Counted from the first letter of the stretch, positions 23,523 through 32,467 are shown. The stretch is 64,000 nt of DNA from an uncultured bacterium (GCA_945828315.1 CALZQA010000006.1:1-64000); one strand, 5' to 3'. The notes: generated by a model from the sequence alone, not told the origin. Made by a program: numbers and translations.

Positions 23523-25052
23523 ATGGATAAGAAACAATCTGAATTTGACAAAGTATTTAGTGCATGGGACATCTTAGTCATTGCATTTGGAGCGATGATC
23601 GGTTGGGGATGGGTGGTATCCTCCGGCAGCTGGATCGGAAAGGGCGGCGTGCTTGGAGCGGCGCTCGGCTTTGTGCTGGGCGGCATTATGATCTTCTTTG
23701 TAGGTCTGACCTACGCAGAATTGACGGCGGCCATGCCGCAGTGTGGTGGTGAGCACGTGTTCAGTCACCGGGCAATGGGACCGACCGGATCTTTTATCTG
23801 TACATGGGCCATTATTTTAGGCTACGTCAGTGTTGCATGCTTTGAGGCGTGTGCATTTCCGACGATCCTGACATATTTGTTTCCGGGCTTTTTAAAGGGT
23901 TATCTGTATACGGTGGCGGGTTTTGATATTTATGCCTCATGGTTGGCAGTGGCGATCATTCTGGCGTTTATCATCATGCTTATCAATATCATGGGAGCAA
24001 AAACGGCGGCTGTTTTACAGACGATACTCACACTGATCATTGGCGGATCCGGTATCTTGTTGATCGTTGCATCCGTGTTTAACGGCACCGTGGATAACTT
24101 AAACGGTCAGATGTTTGTGGGCACCGGCGGCGGATCTGTATTGAAGAGCATGCTGTCCGTAGCAGTGATGACACCTTTTTATTTTATTGGATTTGATGTC
24201 ATTCCGCAGGCGGCGGAGGAGATCAATGTTCCGCTGAAAAAGATCGGAAAAATGCTGATCCTTTCCGTTGTGATGGCAGTTGTTTTCTACGCTCTGGTCA
24301 TCGTGGCAGTGGGTCTGGTGATGAATTCCGATGCGATCCTGGCTTCCGAGAGCGGAACCGGACTTGTGACCGCAGATGCAATGGCGGCGGCATTTCATAC
24401 ACCTGTGATGGCAAAGGTCATTATTGTCGGCGGTATGTGCGGAATCGTGACGTCCTGGAACTCTTTTATGATCGGCGGTTCCAGAGCGATGTATTCCATG
24501 GCAGAGTCTTACATGATCCCAAAGACCTTTGCAAAGCTTCATCCGAAGTACAAGAGCCCCATCAACTCCCTGATCCTGATCGGAGCGCTGACAATGCTTG
24601 CTCCTTTAGCGGGAAGAAAGATGCTGGTGTGGATCTCCGATGCGGGAAACTTTGGATGCTGTCTGGCGTATTGTATGGTTTCTATTTCCTTTTTGATCCT
24701 GCGCAAAAAGGAGCCGGAGATGGACCGTCCTTATAAAGTAGCTCCCTGGAAGTTTGTCGGCACGATGGCCGTGCTCATGTCCGGATTTATGGTGGCGATG
24801 TATCTGATCCCGGGAAGCGGATGCAGTCTGGTGGCACAGGAGTGGCTTGCAGTTGGCAGCTGGAGTTTACTGGGCGTTGTATTTTACGTGATATGTAAGC
24901 GCAAGTATAAAGAAGAATTTGGCATGCTGGTAGAGCTGATCTCCGATGAGGACGCAGCAAGCCTGATGCCGGAGGCAGACGACGAAGAACTTGACAGTGT
25001 AATAGACGCTGCGATCGAGCGTGTATTTGCAAGGCTCGAACAGGTGGCATAA
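23523..25052 (+). CDS. APC family amino acid/polyamine permease
   Basis: 509-residue permease of the amino acid-polyamine-organocation superfamily with about 12 helices. Helix 1 has the unwound GAMIGWGWVVSSGSWI motif; then GEHVFSHRAMGPTGSFICTWA (helix 3 region), VMTPFYFIGFDVIPQAAEEINVPLKKIGK with the conserved F/D-E loop, and SRAMYSMAESYMIPKTFAKLHPKYKSP. The C-terminal cytosolic tail of about 45 residues is acidic (ELISDEDAASLMPEADDEELDSVID) and could be a control segment. Likely imports a polyamine or amino acid for this island. Cotranscribed with kinase-like C. Confidence 0.88.
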   Translation: MDKKQSEFDKVFSAWDILVIAFGAMIGWGWVVSSGSWIGKGGVLGAALGFVLGGIMIFFVGLTYAELTAAMPQCGGEHVFSHRAMGPTGSFICTWAIILGYVSVACFEACAFPTILTYLFPGFLKGYLYTVAGFDIYASWLAVAIILAFIIMLINIMGAKTAAVLQTILTLIIGGSGILLIVASVFNGTVDNLNGQMFVGTGGGSVLKSMLSVAVMTPFYFIGFDVIPQAAEEINVPLKKIGKMLILSVVMAVVFYALVIVAVGLVMNSDAILASESGTGLVTADAMAAAFHTPVMAKVIIVGGMCGIVTSWNSFMIGGSRAMYSMAESYMIPKTFAKLHPKYKSPINSLILIGALTMLAPLAGRKMLVWISDAGNFGCCLAYCMVSISFLILRKKEPEMDRPYKVAPWKFVGTMAVLMSGFMVAMYLIPGSGCSLVAQEWLAVGSWSLLGVVFYVICKRKYKEEFGMLVELISDEDAASLMPEADDEELDSVIDAAIERVFARLEQVA

Positions 25053-25082
25053 TTGATATCGTGAATAGGTAGGAGGAGCTTC

Positions 25083-26267
25083 ATGAACGAATTTTCATTT
25101 TCTGTACCGCAAAATATCGTTGTGGGCAGAGGTACGATGGCGAAATTGCCTGAAATTGCAAAAAAACTGGGCGGAAGCCATGCGCTGATCATATCAGGAC
25201 CGAATCTGAAAAAGATGGGAATCGTGCAGCGGGCAGCTGATTATTTAAAAGAAGCAGGAATACAGTCTGACAGTTTTACAGATACGGAGGCAAATCCGTC
25301 TGTAGATACCGTTCAGAAGGCGGCAGAGACATTTAAAGCATGCGGAGCAGATTTCCTTGTTGCATTAGGTGGCGGTTCTCCGATGGATGTATCTAAGGCG
25401 GTGGGCGTTCTGGCAAAGTATGGCGGAAATATTACAGATTATGAGGGTGCACATAAGGTGCCCGGAAAGATCGTGCCGCTGATCGCACTGCCTACGACTG
25501 CAGGCAGCGGTTCAGAAGTGACGGCATTTTCTGTCATTACCGACCACAGCAGAGATTACAAGCTGACCGTATTCAGCTATGAGCTGTTCCCGGACTATGC
25601 GATCCTGGACGCAGAGCTGATCATGAGTGCGCCGGCATCTGTGGCAGCCGCCTGCGGCATTGATGCCTTTATCCACGCGGAGGAGGCCTACATCTCTACT
25701 GCGGCATCACCTTTCTCCGATGCAATGGCAGAGAAAGCCATGGAGCTGATCGGAGGAAATATCCGTCGTTTTGTGGCAAACCGTATGGATGCCGAGGCTG
25801 CAGAAGCAATGATGACAGGTTCCCTGTTTGCGGGTCTGGCGTTCTCCTTTGCGAGACTCGGAAATGTTCATGCCATGAGTCATCCCATCAGCGCATATTT
25901 CAACGTGCCTCACGGCGTGGCAAATGCCGTACTTCTCCCGGTCATCGCTGAGTACAATGCGCTGGCTGACCATGGCAGATATTTAAAGATCTACAATTAT
26001 ATCAGCAAGATTCCTGCTTACGAGGGTGAGTTTGAGCCGATGATGCTGGTGGAGGCGATCCGTTCCTTATGTGCAGATATCGGAATCCCGGCAGGTATCA
26101 TAGAGGCAGTGAATAATGCCAGCAGAACCGGTGCAATCTCTAAAGAGGAAATCGAGGGAAAGATCCCGGCCATGGCTGCAGATGCCATGAAGAGCGGAAA
26201 TATCGCGGTGAATCCGCGGGCATCCAGACAGTGCGATATTGAGATGTTGTACAAACAGGCGTTGTAA
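25083..26267 (+). CDS. Iron-containing alcohol dehydrogenase
   Basis: 394-residue group III alcohol dehydrogenase. Seen: ALGGGSPMDVSKAVGVL (nucleotide binding, residues about 95-111), PTTAGSGSEVTAFSVI, metal ligands Asp/His in GIDAFIHAEEAY and His in HAMSHPISAYFNVPHG. It belongs to the broad 1,2-propanediol/butanol/4-hydroxybutyrate group and is distinct from the 4HbD-type protein at 8986. It may remove an aldehyde made in this pathway, such as succinate semialdehyde, as an alternative electron sink. AGGAGGAG lies before ATG 25083; last gene of the island, ended by the hairpin at 26283. Confidence 0.87.
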   Translation: MNEFSFSVPQNIVVGRGTMAKLPEIAKKLGGSHALIISGPNLKKMGIVQRAADYLKEAGIQSDSFTDTEANPSVDTVQKAAETFKACGADFLVALGGGSPMDVSKAVGVLAKYGGNITDYEGAHKVPGKIVPLIALPTTAGSGSEVTAFSVITDHSRDYKLTVFSYELFPDYAILDAELIMSAPASVAAACGIDAFIHAEEAYISTAASPFSDAMAEKAMELIGGNIRRFVANRMDAEAAEAMMTGSLFAGLAFSFARLGNVHAMSHPISAYFNVPHGVANAVLLPVIAEYNALADHGRYLKIYNYISKIPAYEGEFEPMMLVEAIRSLCADIGIPAGIIEAVNNASRTGAISKEEIEGKIPAMAADAMKSGNIAVNPRASRQCDIEMLYKQAL

Positions 26268-26282
26268 AATAGACAATAAGAA

Positions 26283-26319
26283 AGGCTGTGCCTGACGAGA
26301 GTCTGGCATGGCTTTTTTA
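26283..26319 (+). terminator. Terminator after the Fe-ADH gene
   Basis: AAGGCTGTGCC pairs with GGCATGGCTT (with G-U pairs) around a 12-base loop, then TTTTTT at 26312-26317. Confidence 0.7.
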
Positions 26320-26321
26320 TT

Positions 26322-26403
26322 TCATAGGAAATTCCGCCGAATTTCCCATGAAACAAAATGCTCCGCAAGGATGCGCAAAGCGCATTCTTTTTTATTTTTT
26401 GGG
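26322..26403. repeat. Two tandem hairpins, REP-like unit
   Basis: First: TTTCAT-A-GGAAATTC / GAATTTCC-C-ATGAAA with a CGCC loop (about 26322-26354), 14 pairs and one mismatch, no T-run. Second: ATGCGC-AAA-GCGCAT (about 26373-26387) followed by TCTTTTTT. They stack behind the Fe-ADH terminator. The pair looks like an extragenic palindromic element; no second copy of it was seen in the window. Confidence 0.45.
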
Positions 26404-26424
26404 AATGTTTCATACCGTAAAAAA

Positions 26425-26453
26425 TTGACACTCCATACGATAGCACCTATAAT
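26425..26453 (+). promoter_or_regulatory. Consensus promoter of the HD protein operon
   Basis: TTGACA (26425-26430), exactly 17 bases, TATAAT (26448-26453): a perfect sigma-70/sigma-A consensus, the strongest match in the window. Start codon at 26477. Confidence 0.9.
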
Positions 26454-26476
26454 GGGGAATGGAGGTATCGAATATT

Positions 26477-26944
26477 ATGGAGTTGACTGCGGAAGAACGA
26501 TCACAATTGGACGCGTTGCTGCAGCGTTACCGGCAGCATGCGAAGATACAGGAAATGAAGCGCTATATCCAGCATGGGTCGATCACGACCTATGACCATG
26601 TGGAGCGGGTGACACAATTATGTTTTCTTTTAAATCGAAGATGGCATCTGGGCGCGGATGAACGGGCGCTGGTGATGGGTGCATTCATGCACGATTTTTA
26701 TCTGTATGACTGGCATGAAAATGACCGGTCGCACCGGTTACACGGCTATCATCATCCGGAGCGTTCCTGCGCCAATGCGGTTGCTTATTTTCAGATCGGG
26801 GAGCTGGTGCAGCAGATGATACGGACACACATGTGGCCCCTCACGATCACAAAGCTGCCACGTAGCAGAGAGGCATGGATCTTGTGTCTGGTAGACAAAT
26901 ATATTTCAACAAAAGAGACATTTGCAATGAGGAAACGGGGATAA
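26477..26944 (+). CDS. HD domain phosphohydrolase
   Basis: 155-residue protein of the HD superfamily. Ligands are visible as His in TYDHVERVTQLC (near residue 43), the HD pair in MGAFMHDFYLYDWHEN, His in LHGYHHPERSCANA and His-Thr-His-like IRTHMWPL; the last part (EAWILCLVDKYIS) holds the distal Asp. Such proteins hydrolyse phosphate bonds in nucleotides; the substrate here is unknown. GGAGG precedes; ATG 26477 chosen over an ATG at 26459 that is part of the ribosome site. First gene of a three-gene operon behind a consensus promoter. Confidence 0.85.
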   Translation: MELTAEERSQLDALLQRYRQHAKIQEMKRYIQHGSITTYDHVERVTQLCFLLNRRWHLGADERALVMGAFMHDFYLYDWHENDRSHRLHGYHHPERSCANAVAYFQIGELVQQMIRTHMWPLTITKLPRSREAWILCLVDKYISTKETFAMRKRG

Positions 26945-26949
26945 ATTTT

Positions 26950-27765
26950 ATGTGGATCAGTAAGTATTTTGTATATTTCGTGATTTTCAGCGTGATGGGC
27001 TGGATCTATGAATCGGCATTCTGTACGATCAAGACCGGAAAGTGGCAGAACCGGGGATTTCTTTACGGACCGCTCTGCCCGATCTATGGTGTGGGGGCAA
27101 CAGCGATCACCTTTATTGTGGATCAGGCCGAAGCCCATGGATTGTCTGATATGGAATGGTGGCAGATCTTTCTGATCGCATTTTTCGGAAGCATTGTACT
27201 GGAATACGTGACTTCATATGTGCTGGAAAAATTATTTCATGCGTATTGGTGGGATTACAGTGATGTACCGTTAAACATTAACGGGCGTGTGTGTCTGCCG
27301 GCGTCCATCGGATTTGGTGTTGCGGGCCTCATCGTGGTTTACGGCATTGCGCCGCTGACCAAGCAGATGATCGGCTGGATCTCTCCGGCATGGATGGAAG
27401 CGCTGTCCCTGGTTTTTATGGCAGTGGTCGCAGCAGATACGACACTGACAGTATCCGTACTGACACATTTCGAGCAGAATGTGATCGCAATGGAATCAAC
27501 GTTGAACCAGCATATGGAGGAATTTGTGAGCTCCATTCAGGAAAAAACGCAGGAAGCAAGTGCCAATTTCGCCGAGGAGCGTGCGCGCTTCTCACGTGAA
27601 AATCTGGAGCGATCCATACAGAATATGGAAAAGACCCATCGTCTGGCTTTGAGACGTGTGCAGGGCTTCCGCAGCACTGATAAAGAAAAGGAAAAACGGG
27701 TATACTCAAGGGAGATGGTACTGGAATCGATCAAGAAATATATCAGTACCGGCAGGAGATCCTGA
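26950..27765 (+). CDS. CmpB-like putative ABC transporter permease (membrane protein)
   Basis: 271-residue protein. The N-terminal 160 residues hold four or five hydrophobic helices with MGWIYESAFCTIKTGKWQNRGFLYGPLCPIYGVGA, the signature of the family annotated as putative ABC permease CmpB (PF06541). After the last helix (residue about 165) there is a long charged, coiled-coil-prone tail (EFVSSIQEKTQEASANFAEERARFSRENLERSIQNMEKTHRL). No ABC ATPase is near, so the ABC name should be treated with care. Starts 5 bases after the HD gene. Confidence 0.8.
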   Translation: MWISKYFVYFVIFSVMGWIYESAFCTIKTGKWQNRGFLYGPLCPIYGVGATAITFIVDQAEAHGLSDMEWWQIFLIAFFGSIVLEYVTSYVLEKLFHAYWWDYSDVPLNINGRVCLPASIGFGVAGLIVVYGIAPLTKQMIGWISPAWMEALSLVFMAVVAADTTLTVSVLTHFEQNVIAMESTLNQHMEEFVSSIQEKTQEASANFAEERARFSRENLERSIQNMEKTHRLALRRVQGFRSTDKEKEKRVYSREMVLESIKKYISTGRRS

Positions 27766-28229
27766 TGAGAGAAGACCGTTACTGGAAAATTGTTTCGCGT
27801 TCATTAAAAATAGCAGTCGGAAGCAGCCTGGCAATTTTTGTTGCTTATCTGCTGAGACTGCAAAACGCAACTGCAGCAGGCATCATCACGCTGATCACGA
27901 TCGTAACGAGCCGTCACGAGACGGTACAACTGTCGTATCAGCGGGTGATGACTTTTTTTCTGTCTGTAGCGCTTGCCTGCGTCATCTTTCAGGCAATCCC
28001 GTGGGCTTGGGTAGACTATGGGATCTATATTTTTGCAATGGCAGTCATCTGTCAGCTCTTACACTGGGATTCGACCATATCTCTCAATGCGGTCATCGGG
28101 ACGCATTTTCTTGTAAGTCAGGATTTTTCACTTGAATTTATCTTAAATGAATTTTCCCTCGTACTGATCGGGATCATATTTGCGATCCTGCTCAACTTTT
28201 ATCCCCGTGTGCCGAAGGATCTCGCATAA
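27765..28229 (+). CDS. ArAE/FUSC-like membrane protein, short form
   Basis: 154-residue protein with four hydrophobic segments, resembling the membrane half of the aromatic acid exporter family (ArAE_1): SLKIAVGSSLAIFVAYLLRLQNATAAGIITLITIVTSR, then GTHFLVSQDFSLEFILNEFSLVLIGIIFAILLNFYPRVPKDL. The usual C-terminal cytosolic domain is absent. TGATG overlap with the previous stop codon shows translational coupling. Substrate unknown. Confidence 0.78.
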   Translation: MREDRYWKIVSRSLKIAVGSSLAIFVAYLLRLQNATAAGIITLITIVTSRHETVQLSYQRVMTFFLSVALACVIFQAIPWAWVDYGIYIFAMAVICQLLHWDSTISLNAVIGTHFLVSQDFSLEFILNEFSLVLIGIIFAILLNFYPRVPKDLA

Positions 28230-28236
28230 TGAAAAC

Positions 28237-28266
28237 CGGGCGTGGAAGTGATTCCACGCCCGATTG
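28237..28266. terminator. Bidirectional terminator
   Basis: Perfect 11-bp stem CGGGCGTGGAA (28237-28247) / TTCCACGCCCG (28252-28262), GTGA loop, between convergent genes; A-rich left flank, short T content on the right. Confidence 0.75.
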
Positions 28267-28277
28267 TTATGTATGCA

Positions 28278-29105
28278 TTATTTTTCGTATAAAAACCGTT
28301 CCGGCAGTTCTACCTGAAAGGCTTTCGCCAGCTCACGGAACTGATCCGGCTGGATCGTCTGGCGTTTCTGGGGTGCCATGGAGAGTACCTTCACCAGAAT
28401 TTCAGCAGATTTTTCAATCGTGTGCATCAGGCCGAAGGTGTTGTGTGCGCCCTCGCCGGCGCAGAAAATGCCGTGGTGTGCCCAGATGGCTGCGTCGTAT
28501 TTCTCCATAAGCTTACTGGTAGCTTCGGCGATCTCGCGTCCGCCGGGTACCATCCATCCTACGACACCGATGCCGTCCGGGAACACGACCGGACACTCGG
28601 TTGCCATCTCCCACAGCTCACGGGTGAAAACTTCGTCCTCCAGCGGAAGAACAAAAGTCAGTGCGATGATGTTTGCGGGATGTGCATGGTAGATCACGCG
28701 GTATCTGCCGTTTGTCACACGTTTTTTCACAGCGTGGTTCATCAGATGGCTGGGCAGTTCACTGGTAGGTTTGCCGCCTTCTACCAGTCCCCATTTCAAC
28801 TGATAATTTTCCCCTTTATCGTCCAGTTCGATGATCGCCAGTGTCGCTTCCGGGTCATCCTTGATATCGCGGAAAAATTTACCGCTTCCGGTGACAAGGA
28901 AAAATTCCCCAGCCAGATCAGGTACGCTTGCGCCGATCGGCACCCACGGACCATCATTTTTTAAACGATTCTTAATCAATTCGATCTCTTCCGGCTTGAT
29001 GCGGTAGGAGAGATTGCCGCCGTTTCGCTCATGCCAGCCAAGGCGGAAACCATCGTCTGCCATGCGGATAAAACCCTGTACAAATGTCATATCTAAAACC
29101 TTCAT
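28278..29105 (-). CDS. rhaD: Rhamnulose-1-phosphate aldolase
   Basis: 275-residue class II aldolase, splitting L-rhamnulose 1-phosphate into dihydroxyacetone phosphate and L-lactaldehyde. It follows the E. coli enzyme in length and motifs: FVQGFIRMADDGFRLGWHERNGGNLS, FFLVTGSGKFFR, GKPTSELPSHLMNHA, zinc ligands HxH in IYHAHPANIIALT, ECPVVFPDGIGVVGWMVPG, WAHHGIFCAG, GLMHTIEKSAEILVKV. Start ATG 29105 follows AAGGAGG. No other rhamnose gene lies nearby, so it is a solitary gene here. Lactaldehyde reduction could use the Fe-ADH at 25083, which is only a possibility. Confidence 0.93.
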   Translation of the reverse strand: MKVLDMTFVQGFIRMADDGFRLGWHERNGGNLSYRIKPEEIELIKNRLKNDGPWVPIGASVPDLAGEFFLVTGSGKFFRDIKDDPEATLAIIELDDKGENYQLKWGLVEGGKPTSELPSHLMNHAVKKRVTNGRYRVIYHAHPANIIALTFVLPLEDEVFTRELWEMATECPVVFPDGIGVVGWMVPGGREIAEATSKLMEKYDAAIWAHHGIFCAGEGAHNTFGLMHTIEKSAEILVKVLSMAPQKRQTIQPDQFRELAKAFQVELPERFLYEK

Positions 29106-29265
29106 CGAAAAATACCTCCTTTTCTCGCCATACATATATATGTGTGCTTATTTTTATAGTAATCAATCATAGCGGGTTTGTCTACCGGAAATGAGAGCGT
29201 GGGTGGTAGCATTTTGCATAAACTTATGAAAGATGCAGGATATATGTCCCATAAAGGAAAAAATG

Positions 29266-29274
29266 TGGTATAAT
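29266..29274 (+). promoter_or_regulatory. Extended -10 promoter of the chemoreceptor gene
   Basis: TGG-TATAAT with TATAAT at 29269-29274, no good -35. About 59 bases before the start codon. No flagellar sigma (TAAA-N15-GCCGATAA) element was seen. Confidence 0.6.
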
Positions 29275-29333
29275 TTACACATATTTGGCGAGATATGCAG
29301 ATATCATCTGAAAAAGAGGAGGAGTATATTCTT

Positions 29334-30743
29334 ATGAAGAAATGGAAAGACGTGAGTATCCGGGTGAAGGTACTGATCCCGATCGTGTTGATGCTGGTGA
29401 TGATGTTGGTCTATATGGTGGGAAGTCTGTATGGAATGGAGCAGATGCACCAGGATATTGTATCCCTTGCAGAGCAGAATACGGCTTTGATGGAGCAGGC
29501 ACGAGTGGATGATGAGGAGACACTCGCGCAGGTGGCGGAGCTTGCTGCTGAAAGACAGGCATCTTACCAGACAACAGTGATCAGTTGCATTGTGAGTGGA
29601 GTGATCTTTGTTCTGATCTTTATTTTCTGTGTGATCAATTTAGATCGTAAGGTGACATGGCGCCTGCGCAGACATATTGAAAAGCTGGATGAGATCATAG
29701 AATCCATTGAAGAGGGTCATGGAGATCTGTCAAAACGTCTGATGGTGCTGAATCAGGATGAGATGGGCCGGCTGGCGGCGGATGTCAATCGCTTTATCGA
29801 TATTCTGGAGCGGATCATGAAGAAGATCAATCTGGATTCCAATTCGCTGGCGATGATCGTGCAGGATGTGACGGAAAAAGCGGACAATTCAAACAGCAGT
29901 GCATGCGATGTGTCTGCGGTGGCAGAGCAATTGTCGGCTACGATGGAAGAAGTATCAAGCACTGTTTCCAATGTGGATGAGAATGCGAACCGGGTGATGG
30001 ACGAACTCACAAAACTGCAGAAGACAACAGAAGAGATTCTGAAGTATTCGGATGAGATGAAGGCGCGTGCTGATGAACTGGAAGAATCCGCACAGAACAA
30101 TAAGGCTGAGACCGGAAGAATGATCGCACCGATCATTGAGAAGATCAAGCGCGCGGTGGAGAACAGCAAAAATGTTGAGAAAGTCAATGAGCTGACCGAC
30201 GAGATCCTATCTATTTCCAGTCAGACAAACCTGTTATCTTTGAATGCTTCGATCGAGGCTGCCAGAGCAGGAGAGGCAGGACGGGGATTTGCAGTAGTTG
30301 CAGATGAGATCCGTCTGCTGGCAGATTCCAGCAAGGAGACAGCCAGCAATATTCAGGGGATCAACAGTATGGTCATTGAACTGGTGCGCGAGCTGATCGA
30401 CAACTCCAATGAGATCCTTCATTATGTAGAGAATACGATCCTGCCGGATTATGACAACTTTGTTTCCAGCGGCAGGCATTACAGCGATGATGCGGCCCAT
30501 ATCAATGAACAGATGATCCATTATGCGGAGCGTTCACATGAGATCGTTGGAATGGTTTCTGATATGGTCGATTCGATCAACGGTATCACAGATGCGGTAG
30601 AGGAGGGAGCAAACGGTGTGAGCAGTGTTGCAGACAGCATACAGACACTTGTATCAGAAATATCCGTGATCAATACAAAGATGACTGAGAATCAGGAAAT
30701 TGCAGGAAGTCTGCAGGAAGAAGCAAAGATGTTTCAGATGTAA
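29334..30743 (+). CDS. Methyl-accepting chemotaxis protein
   Basis: 469-residue chemoreceptor. Helix 1 at about residues 12-35 ([21 protein letters not shown]), an outer segment of only about 45 residues, helix 2 at about 80-103, then HAMP ([33 protein letters not shown]) and the signalling coiled coil with the tip [40 protein letters not shown]. The extracytoplasmic part is too small for a normal ligand domain, so the protein may sense the membrane or an internal signal. GAGGAGGAG precedes ATG 29334. No flagellar genes are in the window. Confidence 0.9.
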   Translation: MKKWKDVSIRVKVLIPIVLMLVMMLVYMVGSLYGMEQMHQDIVSLAEQNTALMEQARVDDEETLAQVAELAAERQASYQTTVISCIVSGVIFVLIFIFCVINLDRKVTWRLRRHIEKLDEIIESIEEGHGDLSKRLMVLNQDEMGRLAADVNRFIDILERIMKKINLDSNSLAMIVQDVTEKADNSNSSACDVSAVAEQLSATMEEVSSTVSNVDENANRVMDELTKLQKTTEEILKYSDEMKARADELEESAQNNKAETGRMIAPIIEKIKRAVENSKNVEKVNELTDEILSISSQTNLLSLNASIEAARAGEAGRGFAVVADEIRLLADSSKETASNIQGINSMVIELVRELIDNSNEILHYVENTILPDYDNFVSSGRHYSDDAAHINEQMIHYAERSHEIVGMVSDMVDSINGITDAVEEGANGVSSVADSIQTLVSEISVINTKMTENQEIAGSLQEEAKMFQM

Positions 30744-30764
30744 AAAACAGTAGTGAAATGATAA

Positions 30765-30804
30765 AAAAGAGGTAAGTCTGATCAGAATCAGGCTTACCTC
30801 TTTT
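30765..30804. terminator. Bidirectional terminator
   Basis: Long stem AAAAGAGGTAAGTCTGAT with ATCAGGCTTACCTCTTTT around a CAGA loop, one U-G pair, between the convergent chemoreceptor and symporter genes. Confidence 0.85.
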
Positions 30805-30815
30805 GGTGTATACAT

Positions 30816-32339
30816 TTATTTTGCAGCCTCAAATTCTTTCAACTGTTCTTCGCCCGGGGCAGCAGTCAAAAGGCTGACCACGATGATGAATAACAGTGAT
30901 ACAAAGAATGCAGGCAGCAGCTCATAGATGTTCCATGCGCCGCCCAGGGGACGCACAAGGTATTTCCAGATAAATACGGTAGCACCGCCGGAGATCATAC
31001 CGGCAAGTGCCCCCCACTTGTTGGAACGTTTCCAAAACAGGGAGCACAGCATAACTGCACCAAAAGCGCCGCCAAAGCCGGCCCATGCGAAAGAAACGAT
31101 ACCGAAAACAGAAGAGTTCGGATCTCTTGCAAGGAAAACGCCTAGGATCGCGATCGCGGCGATCGTGATACGTGCAATAAAAAGGCTCTGCTTTTCTGAA
31201 AGTTTTATATGGAAGAAGTCCTGCAAAACGTTCTGTGAGACACTGGATGCAGCTGCAAGCATCTGGCTGTCTGCAGTAGACATGGTGGCTGCCAGAATAC
31301 CAGCGAGAATGACACCGGCAATAAGTGCCGCCAGTATGCCATGCTGGCTGATGAGCCCTGCAATCTTTACAATGAGCGTCTCGCTGGAGCTTCCCTCCAG
31401 AAATCCGAGCGCACCGGCGTTTGTCATACCTAGACCAACGATACCGATGATAATGGCAACGGCCATGGCGATAAATACCCAAACCGTTGCGATCCGCCGG
31501 GACAACACGAGCTTCTTCTCGTCCTCGATCGCCATGAAGCGCAGCAGGATGTGAGGCATACCGAAGTATCCGAAGCCCCATGCCATACAGGATGCAATGG
31601 ATAATGCGCCATAGGGAATGGCGTTTCCGGTGGCAGGATCATGTGATGCTGTCAGTGAGAGATATCCGGACAGGGACTGTGCGTTCTCAACGACAGCACC
31701 CCAGCCGCCGGCGCTGCTGATACCGTATGTAAGAACGGTAACGAGAGCCACTGTCATGACGATACTCTGGATCAGGTCAGTGGTGGATACGGCACCGAAG
31801 CCGCCCATGATCGTGTAGCCGACAATGACAAGTGCCGCAACGATCATTGCAACCGTGTAATTGACACCAAACAGGCTGTTAAACAGCTTGCCGCAGGCAG
31901 CGAAGCCGGATGCGGTGTAAGGAATAAAAAAGATGATGATCACGATCGCTGCAAGTGCATTTAAGGTATTGCTCTTGTCGTGATAGCGCTTGGAGAAAAA
32001 CTCCGGAACAGTGATGGCACCGATATTCTGGGAATAGCGGCGCAGTCTGCGGGATACGAAATACCAGTTGAGCCAGGTACCGATACCGAGACCGATGGCT
32101 GTCCATGCAGCATCCGCTACACCGGAGAGATAAGCGACTCCGGGCAGTCCCATCAAAAGCCAGCTGCTCATGTCGCTGGCCTCGGCACTCATCGCGGTCA
32201 CCAAGGGTCCCATTTTTCTGCCGCCCAGATAAAAGTCTTCCGAATTACTGGTGCGTTTGCTGAAACGAAAACCGACCACAAGCATCATCAGCAGATAAAT
32301 GACGATCGCTGTGATGATCAGAAAATTTGTCGTGTTCAT
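30816..32339 (-). CDS. putP: Sodium/solute symporter, PutP type
   Basis: 507-residue SSS-family Na+/solute symporter with about 13 helices, most like Na+/proline symporters. Seen: YLGGRKMGPLVTAMSAEASDMSSWLLMGLPG (helix 2 with the AxxSDxSxW pattern), EFFSKRYHDKSNTLNALAAI, GGFGAVSTTDLIQSIVM, GILAATMSTADSQMLAAASSVSQNVLQDF (helix 8 Na2 site with STADSQ), WAGFGGAFGAVML. AAGGAGG is only 2 bases before the first ATG (32345) but 8 bases before ATG 32339, so the latter is taken. Proline is the likely substrate. Confidence 0.9.
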   Translation of the reverse strand: MNTTNFLIITAIVIYLLMMLVVGFRFSKRTSNSEDFYLGGRKMGPLVTAMSAEASDMSSWLLMGLPGVAYLSGVADAAWTAIGLGIGTWLNWYFVSRRLRRYSQNIGAITVPEFFSKRYHDKSNTLNALAAIVIIIFFIPYTASGFAACGKLFNSLFGVNYTVAMIVAALVIVGYTIMGGFGAVSTTDLIQSIVMTVALVTVLTYGISSAGGWGAVVENAQSLSGYLSLTASHDPATGNAIPYGALSIASCMAWGFGYFGMPHILLRFMAIEDEKKLVLSRRIATVWVFIAMAVAIIIGIVGLGMTNAGALGFLEGSSSETLIVKIAGLISQHGILAALIAGVILAGILAATMSTADSQMLAAASSVSQNVLQDFFHIKLSEKQSLFIARITIAAIAILGVFLARDPNSSVFGIVSFAWAGFGGAFGAVMLCSLFWKRSNKWGALAGMISGGATVFIWKYLVRPLGGAWNIYELLPAFFVSLLFIIVVSLLTAAPGEEQLKEFEAAK

Positions 32340-32467
32340 TTTCATAACCTCCTTTAGATTACTTTCTTATGGTACAGTGCAAAAACACTATCGTTGCCTA
32401 TTTTATCATGTTTTTCCGCAAAGGTAAACAAAATATTGAAGAATCCGGGATTTTCAGTAAAAATCTG

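Noticed and set aside
29106-29150. Palindrome CATACATATATATGTGTG upstream of rhaD as an operator
   Set aside because: It is a simple AT-repeat and no rhamnose regulator is near; too weak to call.
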